DNA of 64,000 nucleotides from RHKX01 sp963826475 (GTDB lineage: Bacteria; Actinomycetota; Thermoleophilia; Solirubrobacterales; 70-9), in contig CAWGXC010000003.1 in assembly GCA_963826475.1 (NCBI GenBank), positions 62,001 to 126,000 of the forward strand, read 5' to 3'. A model generated the notes under the pieces. It ran no database searches and was not told where the DNA came from. It saw only the letters and a program-made list of their open reading frames with translations. Positions 33,551 to 41,538 of this stretch are shown here, one piece after another. The translations under genes were made by a program, and so were the position numbers. Every line of letters begins with the position of its first letter. The first letter of the stretch is position 1.

Positions 33551-33659
33551 TCTGACGGACTGGGAGGCGCCGACGCGGCGTCTTCGCGGGCCTCACGGCC
33601 CAATCGGCCGCATCGGCCCACTCATCCTTGATTCGGCGGCTCCCAGCCTCGTCAGATGC
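33551..33659. repeat. palindromic repeat, copy 2 of tandem array
   Basis: A second 109-bp copy, head-to-tail with the first. Differences include CGACGCGG against CGACTCGG and CAATCGG against CAATTGG. The outer arms are identical to those of copy 1. Confidence 0.9.
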
Positions 33660-33696
33660 TCTGACGGACTGGGAGGCGCCGACTCGGCGTCTTCGT
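33660..33696. repeat. palindromic repeat, truncated copy 3
   Basis: Only the first 37 bases of the unit (left arm and start of the loop, to GCGTCTTCG) are present. It stops just before the 3' end of the convergent cupin gene. Confidence 0.85.
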
Positions 33697-33700
33697 AGCT

Positions 33701-34339
33701 TCAGCCGGCGAGGAGCGCCTGGAAGCCGGGCTCCTCGCGGAGAGGGTCGAGGTCTGAGTCCTCCGTCAGATATGCGCGAGTGCCCTCCGACGCCTCGATC
33801 GCGAGCCGCAGATGTTCGATCGCGTCGGCCTTCCGCCCCGCGAGGCTCTCGCAGCAGGCGACGTTGTAGAGGAGCCCTGGGTACTCCGGATGTGCATCCA
33901 GCAGGTCCTGGCCCTGATCGGCCGCCTCCACGTAACGGCCTTCCCGGTAGAGCCGCCCAAGCGGGGCCCAGAGCTCCCAGCCGTCGGGCGTGAAGATCTT
34001 CCCCGGCGTGGCCCCGGTGACGAGAACCGTCGTCGCAGGCTCCTCGGCGAACGCCGTCCGCTTCACGCCGGGACGGGCGTAGACGAACGTTCCGGCCGGT
34101 GCATCGAAGCTATCGCCGTTGAGCTCGAACCTGGCTCGGCCCGTGTGGACGAAGTAGACCTCCTCGTCCTCTCCCTCCTCATCATGCTCGTTGATGATCC
34201 TGTCGCCGGCCTCCCGGCCCGTCCAGGTGGTGATCCCGAACGATGTGATGCCGAAGTGATGGCGCAGGGGACGCCAAGGCTCACGGCCGTCGGTGATCTC
34301 CTCGATGTCCTCCAGGCGGGTGACCGCGTACTCGCTCAT
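33701..34339 (-). CDS. cupin-domain protein with TPR-like C-terminus
   Basis: The 212-residue protein has an N-terminal cupin barrel (about 25-105) with the glycine-rich strand motifs EEVYFVHTGRARFELNG and APAGTFVYARPGVKRT. The usual HxH metal pair is replaced by NEHDEEGEDEE, so the metal site is unclear. The C-terminal 80 residues form two TPR-like helix pairs (GRLYREGRYVEAADQGQDLL, YNVACCESLAGRKADAIEHL). On the minus strand TACCTT lies six bases before ATG 34339, again leaderless. Its 3' end faces the repeat array. Confidence 0.78.
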   Translation of the reverse strand: MSEYAVTRLEDIEEITDGREPWRPLRHHFGITSFGITTWTGREAGDRIINEHDEEGEDEEVYFVHTGRARFELNGDSFDAPAGTFVYARPGVKRTAFAEEPATTVLVTGATPGKIFTPDGWELWAPLGRLYREGRYVEAADQGQDLLDAHPEYPGLLYNVACCESLAGRKADAIEHLRLAIEASEGTRAYLTEDSDLDPLREEPGFQALLAG

Positions 34340-34435
34340 CCGGGAAAGGTAGAGAGATGTCGCCGCCAAGGCGAGCGGCTCCTCATCAGGCCGGTCCCGG
34401 GGTGACCGATGCCGGCCGCGACGTCGGCGTGCCTG

Positions 34436-35878
34436 CTAGGGGGCGGCTCGACTGGTGCGGATGGCCGTCCCGTCCGCGATGCAGCCCTGCTTGTAGGCGT
34501 GCGCGCGCAGGTTCCCTGGGTCGTGGACGAAGGTGCGGATCCGCGCCTTGCCCTTCGAGTTGGTCACCGCTCGCCGCTTGGCCCCCCGTGGTCGGCGCTG
34601 CTCGCCGCGCTTGACCAGCTTGACCACCACGCCCCCTCGGCAGCGCTCGTAGGTGGAGCGGACCTTGAAGCGGAACGTCTGTCGGGAGTTGGCCTCGGCG
34701 TGCTTCGGCTTGACGCGAAGGTGCATCCGCTCGCGGCAGTCGGGCCGGTTCAGAACGTCGGCGCCGAACGTCGGCAGGCCGGGCTGAGCGGCGTAGCCGA
34801 GGCGGCCGAGGCCGAAGTTGTCTTCGATCGAGGCCAGCATCGAGTAGTGGTTGTACTTCTGGGTCGAGGTCGTGCCGCCCCGGATGCAGGGAGAGAGCAT
34901 CACGGCGCCGATCCGGCCGCCGCCGGGGCCTGGGGTCGGGCCGCCGGGGGAGGGCGTGTTCGGCCCCGGCTGCTCGCCGCAACAGGCGCTGGAATCGGCG
35001 TCGTCCCCGGTCGCCGAGGCCTCGTCGAAAGTCACCATCAGCAGTCCGTGGTGCTTGTATGCGGGCGACTTCAGGATCGGGGGGACGTGCTCGGAGAGCC
35101 ACTCGTTGACTTGCTCGAGGCCGCCGGGGCTGCCGTCGACGCAGGGCTCGTCATGACCGTCGTTGCACAGGTTGGGAGTGATGAAGTTGTAGTTGGCGGT
35201 GGTGTTCGCGCTCTTCAAATCGCCGGCGAGCTCGCTGAAGTCGACGTCGTTGGCCGCGCAGGTCGGGTAGTCGATGATCGAGTGGAAGTAGACGAATGGG
35301 TTGTGGCGCGTCGCGTACTCATCCCCGACTTCTGCACTCTGCGTGTCGTCGAAGCTGTTGATCGCGGGGTGGCGGCAGCTGGAGGGCTCCGCCGGCGCCT
35401 TGGCCGCCATGTCCTCCATGTAGCCCTTCCAGGTCAACCCCGAGTCCTCGAGCTGGTTGGCGATCGTCTGCACCTGGGGCGCGGGATAGACGCAGCCTGA
35501 GCCCATCACCTGCCCTCCGGCGGTCGGGGTTCCGGGCATGAAGTCGTTGTAGATGAGGCAGTCGGCCTGCGTCTGGGGGTTCGGAGCTTGGCCGCTGATC
35601 ATCGAGATGTAGTTGTCGAGGCTGAGGTGGCCCGTCGCGTAGTAATTCGGCAGAAAGTTGCCCATCGAGGGCAGCGTTTTCGCCAGGTATGGGGCGGGGC
35701 TGCCGGGTCCGAACGTCGTGTCGGCGTTCTCGTTCTCGAGCACGATGATGAAGACGTGGTTGATCTGCGGCAGTGCCGCGGTGGGTTGCTGCGCGGGGCC
35801 GGCTGCGGCGGCGGGGGCGGCACCGCCGAGCACCAGGGCGAGCAGGCCCGTGACGACTATGCCGAGAGCGCGGGTCAC
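34436..35878 (-). CDS. secreted phosphoesterase (phospholipase C/acid phosphatase superfamily)
   Basis: The 480-residue product has a Sec signal peptide (MTRALGIVVTGLLALVLGGA, cleaved after AAA) and the PF04185-type domain: HVFIIVLENENADTTFG (metal-binding Glu-Asn), NYYATGHLSLDNYISMISGQ and LLMVTFDEASATGDD. A GP-rich loop follows near 330, then a basic C-terminal tail of about 100 residues that may be an Ig-like domain. It probably cleaves phosphate esters outside the cell. The GTG start overlaps the upstream stop by 4 bases (GTGA), so it is coupled to the phospholipase C gene. Confidence 0.85.
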   Translation of the reverse strand: MTRALGIVVTGLLALVLGGAAPAAAAGPAQQPTAALPQINHVFIIVLENENADTTFGPGSPAPYLAKTLPSMGNFLPNYYATGHLSLDNYISMISGQAPNPQTQADCLIYNDFMPGTPTAGGQVMGSGCVYPAPQVQTIANQLEDSGLTWKGYMEDMAAKAPAEPSSCRHPAINSFDDTQSAEVGDEYATRHNPFVYFHSIIDYPTCAANDVDFSELAGDLKSANTTANYNFITPNLCNDGHDEPCVDGSPGGLEQVNEWLSEHVPPILKSPAYKHHGLLMVTFDEASATGDDADSSACCGEQPGPNTPSPGGPTPGPGGGRIGAVMLSPCIRGGTTSTQKYNHYSMLASIEDNFGLGRLGYAAQPGLPTFGADVLNRPDCRERMHLRVKPKHAEANSRQTFRFKVRSTYERCRGGVVVKLVKRGEQRRPRGAKRRAVTNSKGKARIRTFVHDPGNLRAHAYKQGCIADGTAIRTSRAAP

Positions 35879-37386
35879 TTCTGCGCTTCCCTCCAGCCGT
35901 CGGCGATCGACTCGGGGACGCGAGAGGGATCGGCGAAGACGCGCTCGGGGGTCGCAGGCTGGACCTCGTAGCCGACCCGATCGGCGAACTCCGCGATCGC
36001 GCCGAGGCCGGGACCCTCATCGGCCTCTTCATCCCGCTCCTGGCGCAGGGTGCGCGGAGATCCGCCCAGCGAGCACGACAGCGCCGCCGGCAGCGGTGGG
36101 CGGGGGAGGTCGGGAACGTCGAAGTCGGGGTTCTCCCACTCCAGCGTGCGGCCGATCTGAGAGGCGTAGCGGTGGCGCTTGTTGAGGAAGCCGAGCCCGA
36201 AGCGGTAGGAGATCAGCTTCAGGATCGACTCGTGGGTGATCGTCGCGTGGCTCACGTGCCCCCGCTTGGCGAAGGGCGAGAGCACCGCGTTGGGGATCCG
36301 GAAACCACTGATCCCGAAGTTGTCGTCGAGGTTCGGGCTCTCGCGGTCGTCGGGCACGAACACCGGCTTGACGTGGTCGAAGAACCCGCCCCATTCGTCG
36401 TAGTTGATGAACATCGCGCCGCGCCTGTACTGCGGCGATTCGAGGAAGGCGTGGGCGACCTCGGACATGTAGGCCTGGCCAATCCGGATGTCGCCGTGCG
36501 GATGCTCGTCACCGGAGAGGCCGTCGCCCCCGCCGCCGTCGAGGAACGGCGGGTCGACGTAGGCGATCTGGGGGAGGGTGCCGGCCGCGGCGTCGACGTA
36601 GAACTGCTCGATCGGGCGGATCCACTGCTGTGCGCGGGCGCCGTAGAGGATCGGGAACGGCAGGTCGACCACGTAATAGGCGGCCGAGACCCCGCGCGCC
36701 TGGGCGCGATCGAAGATCGTCTCCCATTGGTTGCCGAGGGTGCTGGTCGGGATCTCGTTCTTGCGCTGCCCACCGCATTGCGCGGAGATCATGTAGTGGC
36801 GGTTCGGGTAGGTCGAGGAGAGGATCGAGCAGAAGTAGCGGTCGTACGTTGTGAAGGCGCGCGCGGCGGGCGTCAGGAACTGGACGTCATCTTCGAGGTA
36901 GTAGCCGAGCGCAAACGAATCGCTCGCCTCGAAGAAGCCGTCGAGCTTGCCGTCGTTGTACTGCACCCGACCGCCGGTGAAGCTGTGGTCGGGGTCCTTG
37001 AAACCGCAACCCTGGTAGTCGGGGGGGAGGTAGTGGGTCGGGTGCTGGGTCCCATCGGCGCCGGGGTAGCTGAGACCCTCGTTCTTGCCGTCGGCGTCGG
37101 GGAAGGACCCGAAGTAGTGGTCGAACGAGCGGTTCTCCATCATCAGCACCACGACCGTGTCGAGCGGCATGTTGCGCGGGCTCGGAAACGCCGCCCGAGT
37201 CTGCCGCGTCGCGGCGAGGGAGAGCAGCCGATCGGTGGGCAGAACGCTCGCCAGCCCGGCGACCCCCGCGACGGCCGCGGTCTTGGCGAGGAACTCGCGC
37301 CGACGCATGAACGACTCGGGGCGCTCGGCGGCGAACTGCTCTTCGGCCTCATCTCGTGGGCCCTCGAGGTCGCGGCGGTTCATCAC
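35875..37386 (-). CDS. TAT-exported phospholipase C-type phosphoesterase
   Basis: The 503-residue protein carries a twin-arginine signal (MRRREFLAKTAAVAGVAGLA) after about 26 residues. A non-haemolytic phospholipase C-like domain follows, with VVVLMMENRSFDHYFGSFP (catalytic metal loop), PNRHYMISAQ, INYDEWGGFFDHVKP and RIPNAVLSPFAKRGHVSHAT. Bacterial members hydrolyse phosphatidylcholine or related phosphodiesters. The start is GTG 37386 or ATG 37383, both overlapping the upstream TGA. It is the middle gene of a three-gene unit with the RTX-like protein before and a second phosphoesterase behind. Confidence 0.88.
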   Translation of the reverse strand: MMNRRDLEGPRDEAEEQFAAERPESFMRRREFLAKTAAVAGVAGLASVLPTDRLLSLAATRQTRAAFPSPRNMPLDTVVVLMMENRSFDHYFGSFPDADGKNEGLSYPGADGTQHPTHYLPPDYQGCGFKDPDHSFTGGRVQYNDGKLDGFFEASDSFALGYYLEDDVQFLTPAARAFTTYDRYFCSILSSTYPNRHYMISAQCGGQRKNEIPTSTLGNQWETIFDRAQARGVSAAYYVVDLPFPILYGARAQQWIRPIEQFYVDAAAGTLPQIAYVDPPFLDGGGGDGLSGDEHPHGDIRIGQAYMSEVAHAFLESPQYRRGAMFINYDEWGGFFDHVKPVFVPDDRESPNLDDNFGISGFRIPNAVLSPFAKRGHVSHATITHESILKLISYRFGLGFLNKRHRYASQIGRTLEWENPDFDVPDLPRPPLPAALSCSLGGSPRTLRQERDEEADEGPGLGAIAEFADRVGYEVQPATPERVFADPSRVPESIADGWREAQK

Positions 37387-37937
37387 GGGCCGGCCTTCGG
37401 GGCGACCACGCGCTCGCAGTCGTAGATCCCATCCTCGCTGCCATCGACGATCGCCACGTCGCGAGCCCCGGGCCCGCAGTTGATCTCATCGGCGGCGCCA
37501 TCGCGTGCGTGGATCACGTCGCGACCCTGGCCGCCGACCTGGACACCGTCGGACATGTTGAACTCGTCGCGTCCGCGGCCGCCGAACATCTCCGCGCCCC
37601 CTCTGCCGGCGATCAGGCGGTCATCGCCCCTGCCGCCGCGCAGCTTGTCGTGGCCGCCGCCCCCGAAGACCCGGTCGGAACCGTTGCGGCCGACGAGCTT
37701 GTCGGCGCCGCCCTTGCCCCGGATCGTGTCCGAGCCCTGAGTGCCGTAGATCGTCTCCTTCCCGGGGCCACCGTTGAGCGCGCCACCGGCGCGGTTCGTG
37801 CTGGCACCGGTGACGTGACCGACGACCACGATCGCGACGGTCACCGAAGCGAGGGCGACGAGGAGCGCCGGGATCCGGACGCCGAGCCGCTCCCGGACGC
37901 CGCCATCGCTGAGCGCTGAGCGCTGCCAACCCGCCAT
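37383..37937 (-). CDS. membrane-anchored or secreted RTX-like calcium-binding protein
   Basis: The 184-residue protein begins MAGWQRSALSDGGVRERLG and has a hydrophobic segment (IPALLVALASVTVAIVVVG) acting as a signal anchor. About seven GGxGxDxL/I nonapeptide repeats follow (GSDTIRGKGGADKLVGRNGS, GGGGHDKLRGGRGDDRLI), which fold as a calcium-binding beta-roll. It ends with DGIYDCERVV. ATG 37937 is chosen over the in-frame ATG 37970 because TATGCT lies eight bases upstream. It is the first gene of the phosphoesterase unit and may bind Ca for the two enzymes or hold them at the surface. Confidence 0.78.
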   Translation of the reverse strand: MAGWQRSALSDGGVRERLGVRIPALLVALASVTVAIVVVGHVTGASTNRAGGALNGGPGKETIYGTQGSDTIRGKGGADKLVGRNGSDRVFGGGGHDKLRGGRGDDRLIAGRGGAEMFGGRGRDEFNMSDGVQVGGQGRDVIHARDGAADEINCGPGARDVAIVDGSEDGIYDCERVVAPKAGP

Positions 37938-37991
37938 CTCCGCTGAGCATAGGCGCCTGCGGCGCCGCATGCGTCAATCGGTTGTCACGCC

Positions 37992-39122
37992 CTAGAGATC
38001 CTTGCCGTAGATCCGGTACGTCTTGATGATGTTGCCGCCCATTGCCTCCATGGCGCGGTTCATCGGCTTGTTGACCTCGAGGATCCAGCCGGTTTCGGCA
38101 TGCTCGCTCTGGGGCGTGGACGCGGCCATGTCGAAGTGGCGCTTGTAGAGGCCGGCGGCGACTCCCGTGTGCTGGTACTCAGGCTTGACGCCCAGGGCGA
38201 AGACCCGGACCGAGTCGATCCTCTTGCGCTCGCGGAGGGCCGTGATCCAGCCGAAGGGCAGCAGCCGGCCGTTGAGCTTCTTGAGCACCTGGTTGTAGTC
38301 GGGCAGGGTCAGGGCGACCCCCACCGTCTCGCCCTCCTTGGTCTCGGCGACCATCGCCCAGTTCTCGTCGAGGATCGGCTTCAGCTCCTTGGCGTAGCCG
38401 ACGATCTCGGCGTCGGTCAGGGGAACGAAGCCCCAGTTCTTCTCCCAGGCGGCGTTGTAGATCTCCATGAAGCGGCTGACCTCACCCTTGAGGTCGCGCT
38501 TGCGCATCCCCCGGATCGTGATCCCGTGCTCGGGCTCGAGCTTGTCGGCGAGCTCGAAGACGATCGGCAGCACGTCGCTGCGCTTGCTGACGTGCAGCTC
38601 CCACTTGTAGAGATCCATGGCCTTCGTCAGGCCGCAGCCCTCCAACAGCGGTGCGTAATAGGGGTGATGCCAGTTCTCGAGGATCTGCGGCGCCCACTCG
38701 TGGCCTTCGACGAGCAGACCGCACTCGTGGTTGGTGGAGAAATCGAGCGGTCCGATGGCGTGGTCGCGACCTCGCTCGCGCAGCCAACCGGAGGCCGCGT
38801 CGACGAGCGCCTGGGCGACCTCATGGTCATCCTCGCTTTCGAAGAAGCCGAACTGGCCCCAGTCGTTGTCGTGGAACTCGTTGAAGCGCTCGTCCACCTG
38901 GGCGGAGATACGGCCGACCACCCGGCCTTCGCGCCAGGCCATGAAGTACTCGGCTTCGGCATGCTGGAAGAAGGCGTTCCTGTTGCGGTCGAGATGATGT
39001 CGACGCTCGCTGATCAGCGGCGGAACCCACTGCTCGATGCCCTCGTAGAGCCGGAAGGGAAGCGTGATGAACTCCCGCATATCGGCGCGGGAGGTGGCGG
39101 TGCCGATCGTTAAGTCACTCAT
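37992..39122 (-). CDS. GNAT-like acetyltransferase protein
   Basis: The 376-residue protein consists of two acetyltransferase-like halves. The first has FMAWREGRVVGRISAQ and the second VRVFALGVKPEYQHTGVAAGL, resembling the acetyl-CoA loop (Q/RxxGxG/A). Such long proteins are often annotated as hypothetical N-acetyltransferases; no substrate can be read. ATG 39122 overlaps the 3' end of the HAD gene by 8 bases, so the pair is co-transcribed. Confidence 0.7.
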   Translation of the reverse strand: MSDLTIGTATSRADMREFITLPFRLYEGIEQWVPPLISERRHHLDRNRNAFFQHAEAEYFMAWREGRVVGRISAQVDERFNEFHDNDWGQFGFFESEDDHEVAQALVDAASGWLRERGRDHAIGPLDFSTNHECGLLVEGHEWAPQILENWHHPYYAPLLEGCGLTKAMDLYKWELHVSKRSDVLPIVFELADKLEPEHGITIRGMRKRDLKGEVSRFMEIYNAAWEKNWGFVPLTDAEIVGYAKELKPILDENWAMVAETKEGETVGVALTLPDYNQVLKKLNGRLLPFGWITALRERKRIDSVRVFALGVKPEYQHTGVAAGLYKRHFDMAASTPQSEHAETGWILEVNKPMNRAMEAMGGNIIKTYRIYGKDL

Positions 39123-39753
39123 CGAGCGCCGACCTTATCTCCGGGATGGCCTGGTCGTTGTCGCGGTAGTGGACGGCGACCATGCCGAGCTCTCGCGCCG
39201 CGGTGCAGTTGGCCTCGGTGTCGTCGATGAAGATGCACTCCGCCGCGGCGACGCCCTCGAGACGGTCGACCGTCAGCTCGTAGATCGGGTGGTCGGGCTT
39301 GCGCATCCCGACGAAGGCGGAGTCGACGACGATCTCGAAGATCTCGTCGACCGGCAGCTTCGCCCGCCAGAGGGGCTCCCATTCGCGCACGTTGTTGGTC
39401 AGCATCGCCATCCGATAGCCGCTCCCACGCAGCTCCGCCATCAGGTTGATCATCGGCGCGTTCGGGATCAGCGCGTCGAAGTACGTCTCCTTGAAGCGGT
39501 GCAGCGCCGGCCGCTCACCCATCAGCGGCGTGAGTTCGTCGCGAAGGATGTCGAGGAAGCGCTCCTCGGTGATCCGCCCGCACTCGAGCTCGAACAGCGG
39601 GTGGGCTCCGTCGAGTTGATCGGAGCCCGCCACCATCGCCTCACCGAGTTGCTCCAGGGAGACGCCCGTGTCCGCCTGGAAGGCCATGAAGGCTCCAAGC
39701 AGCGGCGAGGTGAGCACGCCGCCGAAGTCACAGATGACGGCGCGGATCTTCAA
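39115..39753 (-). CDS. HAD-superfamily hydrolase
   Basis: The 212-residue enzyme has HAD motif I as AVICDFGGVLTS, motif II as AMLTNN, motif III Lys in MRKPDHPIYE and motif IV as CIFIDDTEANC. In motif I the second Asp is replaced by Gly (DFGGV), as in epoxide-hydrolase N-terminal-like and YihX-type HADs, so phosphatase activity is likely but not certain. A helical cap lies between about residues 15 and 85. The start TTG 39753 places motif I at residue 8; longer upstream frames do not resemble the family. Confidence 0.82.
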   Translation of the reverse strand: MKIRAVICDFGGVLTSPLLGAFMAFQADTGVSLEQLGEAMVAGSDQLDGAHPLFELECGRITEERFLDILRDELTPLMGERPALHRFKETYFDALIPNAPMINLMAELRGSGYRMAMLTNNVREWEPLWRAKLPVDEIFEIVVDSAFVGMRKPDHPIYELTVDRLEGVAAAECIFIDDTEANCTAARELGMVAVHYRDNDQAIPEIRSALDE

Positions 39754-39799
39754 GGTCGCCCATTCTCGCGGATCCCCCCGCTCGCCGCCCTCGGGTCGT

Positions 39800-40519
39800 T
39801 CAAGCGGTGAGGATCTCGTAGCCCCCGACGGCGATCGATCCGTCCATGGTCCAGGCGAACCGGGCGGCCTCCAGCCTCCGGCCGTCCTCGGTGCCGTTGA
39901 GGGTGATGCCCTCCAGCCGACGGCCGCCACCGCGCTCGGGGGCGTGCTCGTCGAAGTCGGGCCAGAGCTCGAGGCTCGCGCGGACATGCTGGCCGGCAGC
40001 GTCGTACTCGGTCGAGACGAGTGGCTCGGCATAGCCGTAGGGCTCGGCGTTGGGAATCATCCGCGCCGCGCCGATCAGCTCCTCGTCGTGAGTCGCCGAC
40101 TCCTCGGGACGGCCGGCGACGACGAGGGTCAACCCGCGCTTCTCGGTAGCTGCCCAGATCGTCCGCCAGGCGGAGAACCCCGCCATCGGCAGCTCCCACG
40201 CGACTCCGGGACCCGAAAAGGTCTCGTCTGCGGTCGCGGCGGTGGCGGCCACGGGATACGCGCGCGCCGCTGGGATGCCGACGGAGAACTCCAGCAGCGG
40301 ACCGGCGGGAGTCCAGGCGATCTCGAGTGGACCGGACTCCGAATCGAGGAGCTGGCGCCCCGCATCACCGCGCTCGGATGACGTCGCCTCGAGTCGTCCA
40401 CTCGGCAGCAGTCGCACCGCTCGCGCCCCCCGGTCGTCGGCGAGCATCACGCAATAGCCCCGCCTGCCGCCGGCGAAGGACACCAGCGTCATCGATTCGG
40501 TGGCCTCGGCTTCAGCCAC
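39800..40519 (-). CDS. hypothetical protein, probably all-beta
   Basis: The 239-residue protein has no motif I recognise. It has many short alternating strands, suggesting a lipocalin-like or beta-barrel fold, and ends DGSIAVGGYEILTA. The chosen start is GTG 40519, which overlaps the FxsA stop; ATG 40492 (MTLVSFAGG) is the alternative. The overlap implies co-transcription with fxsA. Confidence 0.6.
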   Translation of the reverse strand: MAEAEATESMTLVSFAGGRRGYCVMLADDRGARAVRLLPSGRLEATSSERGDAGRQLLDSESGPLEIAWTPAGPLLEFSVGIPAARAYPVAATAATADETFSGPGVAWELPMAGFSAWRTIWAATEKRGLTLVVAGRPEESATHDEELIGAARMIPNAEPYGYAEPLVSTEYDAAGQHVRASLELWPDFDEHAPERGGGRRLEGITLNGTEDGRRLEAARFAWTMDGSIAVGGYEILTA

Positions 40520-41042
40520 CTCGGGTCCCGTCGTCGATCTCCTTGGGGTCGATCGGGATCTCACGTGCGCTGCCCTCGACGTCGAAGCCGCGGCTGTGGC
40601 CGGTGCCGGGGACGGGTTGGGGGCCGCTCTCCCGGCGGCCTCGACCCGCCCGGCGCTCGTAGACGTAGAAGAGCGGCCTGGCGGCTCCGACCCTGCGCGT
40701 GCCCCGGAGAGCGAGCCCCCGGATCAGCGCTCTCGTCGGCGGCAGCAGCAGCGCCAGGGCGAAGACGTCGGTGATGAATCCCGGCGCGAGCAGCAATGCT
40801 CCGCCGAAGATGATCGCCGCTCCGTCGAACACCTCGGTGGCCGGGACCCTGCCCGCAGCCATCGCCTCGTTGAAGCGGCGCCAGGCCGCGCGACCCTGGG
40901 AGCGGGCGAGAGCGGCCCCGAGAAACCCGTCGAGGAGCAGCAGGATCAGGGTCGGGAGGACCCCGATCGCCTGGCCCACCTGGATGATCACGTAGAGCTC
41001 CGCGATCGGCAGCACGATGAACAGCAGAATCAGCAGCGGCAC
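40512..41042 (-). CDS. fxsA: FxsA-family membrane protein
   Basis: The 176-residue protein matches FxsA: an N-terminal membrane segment (LLILLFIVLPIAELYVIIQV), then GVLPTLILLLLDGFLGAALA, AMAAGRVPATEVFDGAAIIFGG and LAPGFITDVFALALLLPPTR. FxsA was named for suppression of phage T7 exclusion when overproduced; its native role is unclear. The C-terminal 60 residues are basic and variable. The GTG start has TACCCT seven bases upstream (41050-41055 on this strand), again predicting leaderless transcription. Confidence 0.88.
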   Translation of the reverse strand: MPLLILLFIVLPIAELYVIIQVGQAIGVLPTLILLLLDGFLGAALARSQGRAAWRRFNEAMAAGRVPATEVFDGAAIIFGGALLLAPGFITDVFALALLLPPTRALIRGLALRGTRRVGAARPLFYVYERRAGRGRRESGPQPVPGTGHSRGFDVEGSAREIPIDPKEIDDGTRGG

Positions 41043-41091
41043 GGGTCTCAGGGTAGCGATGAACGCTCACCTCGCCGGGGGAGTCGTCCGC

Positions 41092-41103
41092 TAACGTGGG
41101 GTC
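41092..41103 (+). promoter_or_regulatory. -10-like TAACGT before the SufT-like gene
   Basis: TAACGT (41092-41097) lies six bases before ATG 41104; no ribosome site is present. Confidence 0.45.
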
Positions 41104-41418
41104 ATGACCGACGCCACGAAAATCACAGAGGAAGACGTCTACGAGGCTCTCGAGGAGGTCATCGATCCCGAGCTGGGACTCGACTTCGTCTCCCTCGGCC
41201 TCGTCTACGACGTGGAGATCGAGAAGGAGTCGGAGGTCTACGTGACCTTCACGCTGACGACCCCGGCCTGTCCGATCGGACCCCAGGTCTCCGAGCAGAT
41301 GAAGGAGTTCGTCGGCGACATCGACGGCGTCACCGGCGTGTTCCCGAAGATGGTCTTCGACCCGGCCTGGACTCCCGAGATGATGACCGAAGACGCGAAA
41401 TTCGCCCTCGGCTTCTGA
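41104..41418 (+). CDS. MIP18/DUF59 iron-sulfur assembly factor (SufT/PaaD-like)
   Basis: The 104-residue protein has the DUF59 layout: EDVYEALEEVIDPELGLDFV, SLGLVYDVEIEKESEVYVTF and TTPACPIGPQVSEQMKEFV, with the family Cys in TPACPIG. Such proteins help mature Fe-S proteins and in actinobacteria often end the suf operon (SufT). Here it stands alone about 12 kb from the suf genes. It has a leaderless promoter and is followed directly by a degenerate palindromic repeat. Confidence 0.87.
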   Translation: MTDATKITEEDVYEALEEVIDPELGLDFVSLGLVYDVEIEKESEVYVTFTLTTPACPIGPQVSEQMKEFVGDIDGVTGVFPKMVFDPAWTPEMMTEDAKFALGF

Positions 41419-41487
41419 TCTGACGGGCTGGGAGGCGTTGAGCTCGGCGTCGTCGCCGGCTCACGGCCTGGCGCCCATCGCCGCCGA
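41419..41487. repeat. degenerate copy of the palindromic repeat
   Basis: This starts TCTGACGGGCTGGGAGGCG directly after the TGA stop of the SufT-like gene and continues with GCTCGGCGTCGTCGCCGGCT and CTCACGGCC, matching the left arm and loop of the 33442 unit. The right arm is decayed, so no long hairpin can form. Confidence 0.7.
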
Positions 41488-41538
41488 TTCAACTCTGCTG
41501 ATTACAGTCCGGGGCCCAATCTGTCGAGAGGAACCTTG

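Noticed and set aside
33442..33696. Possible CRISPR array
   Set aside because: The unit repeats end to end with a 109-bp period and no unique spacers; copies are palindromic and also occur singly elsewhere.
39754..40032. Longer N-terminus for the HAD hydrolase
   Set aside because: The added residues are antisense to the neighbouring gene and unlike the family; motif I begins just after TTG 39753.
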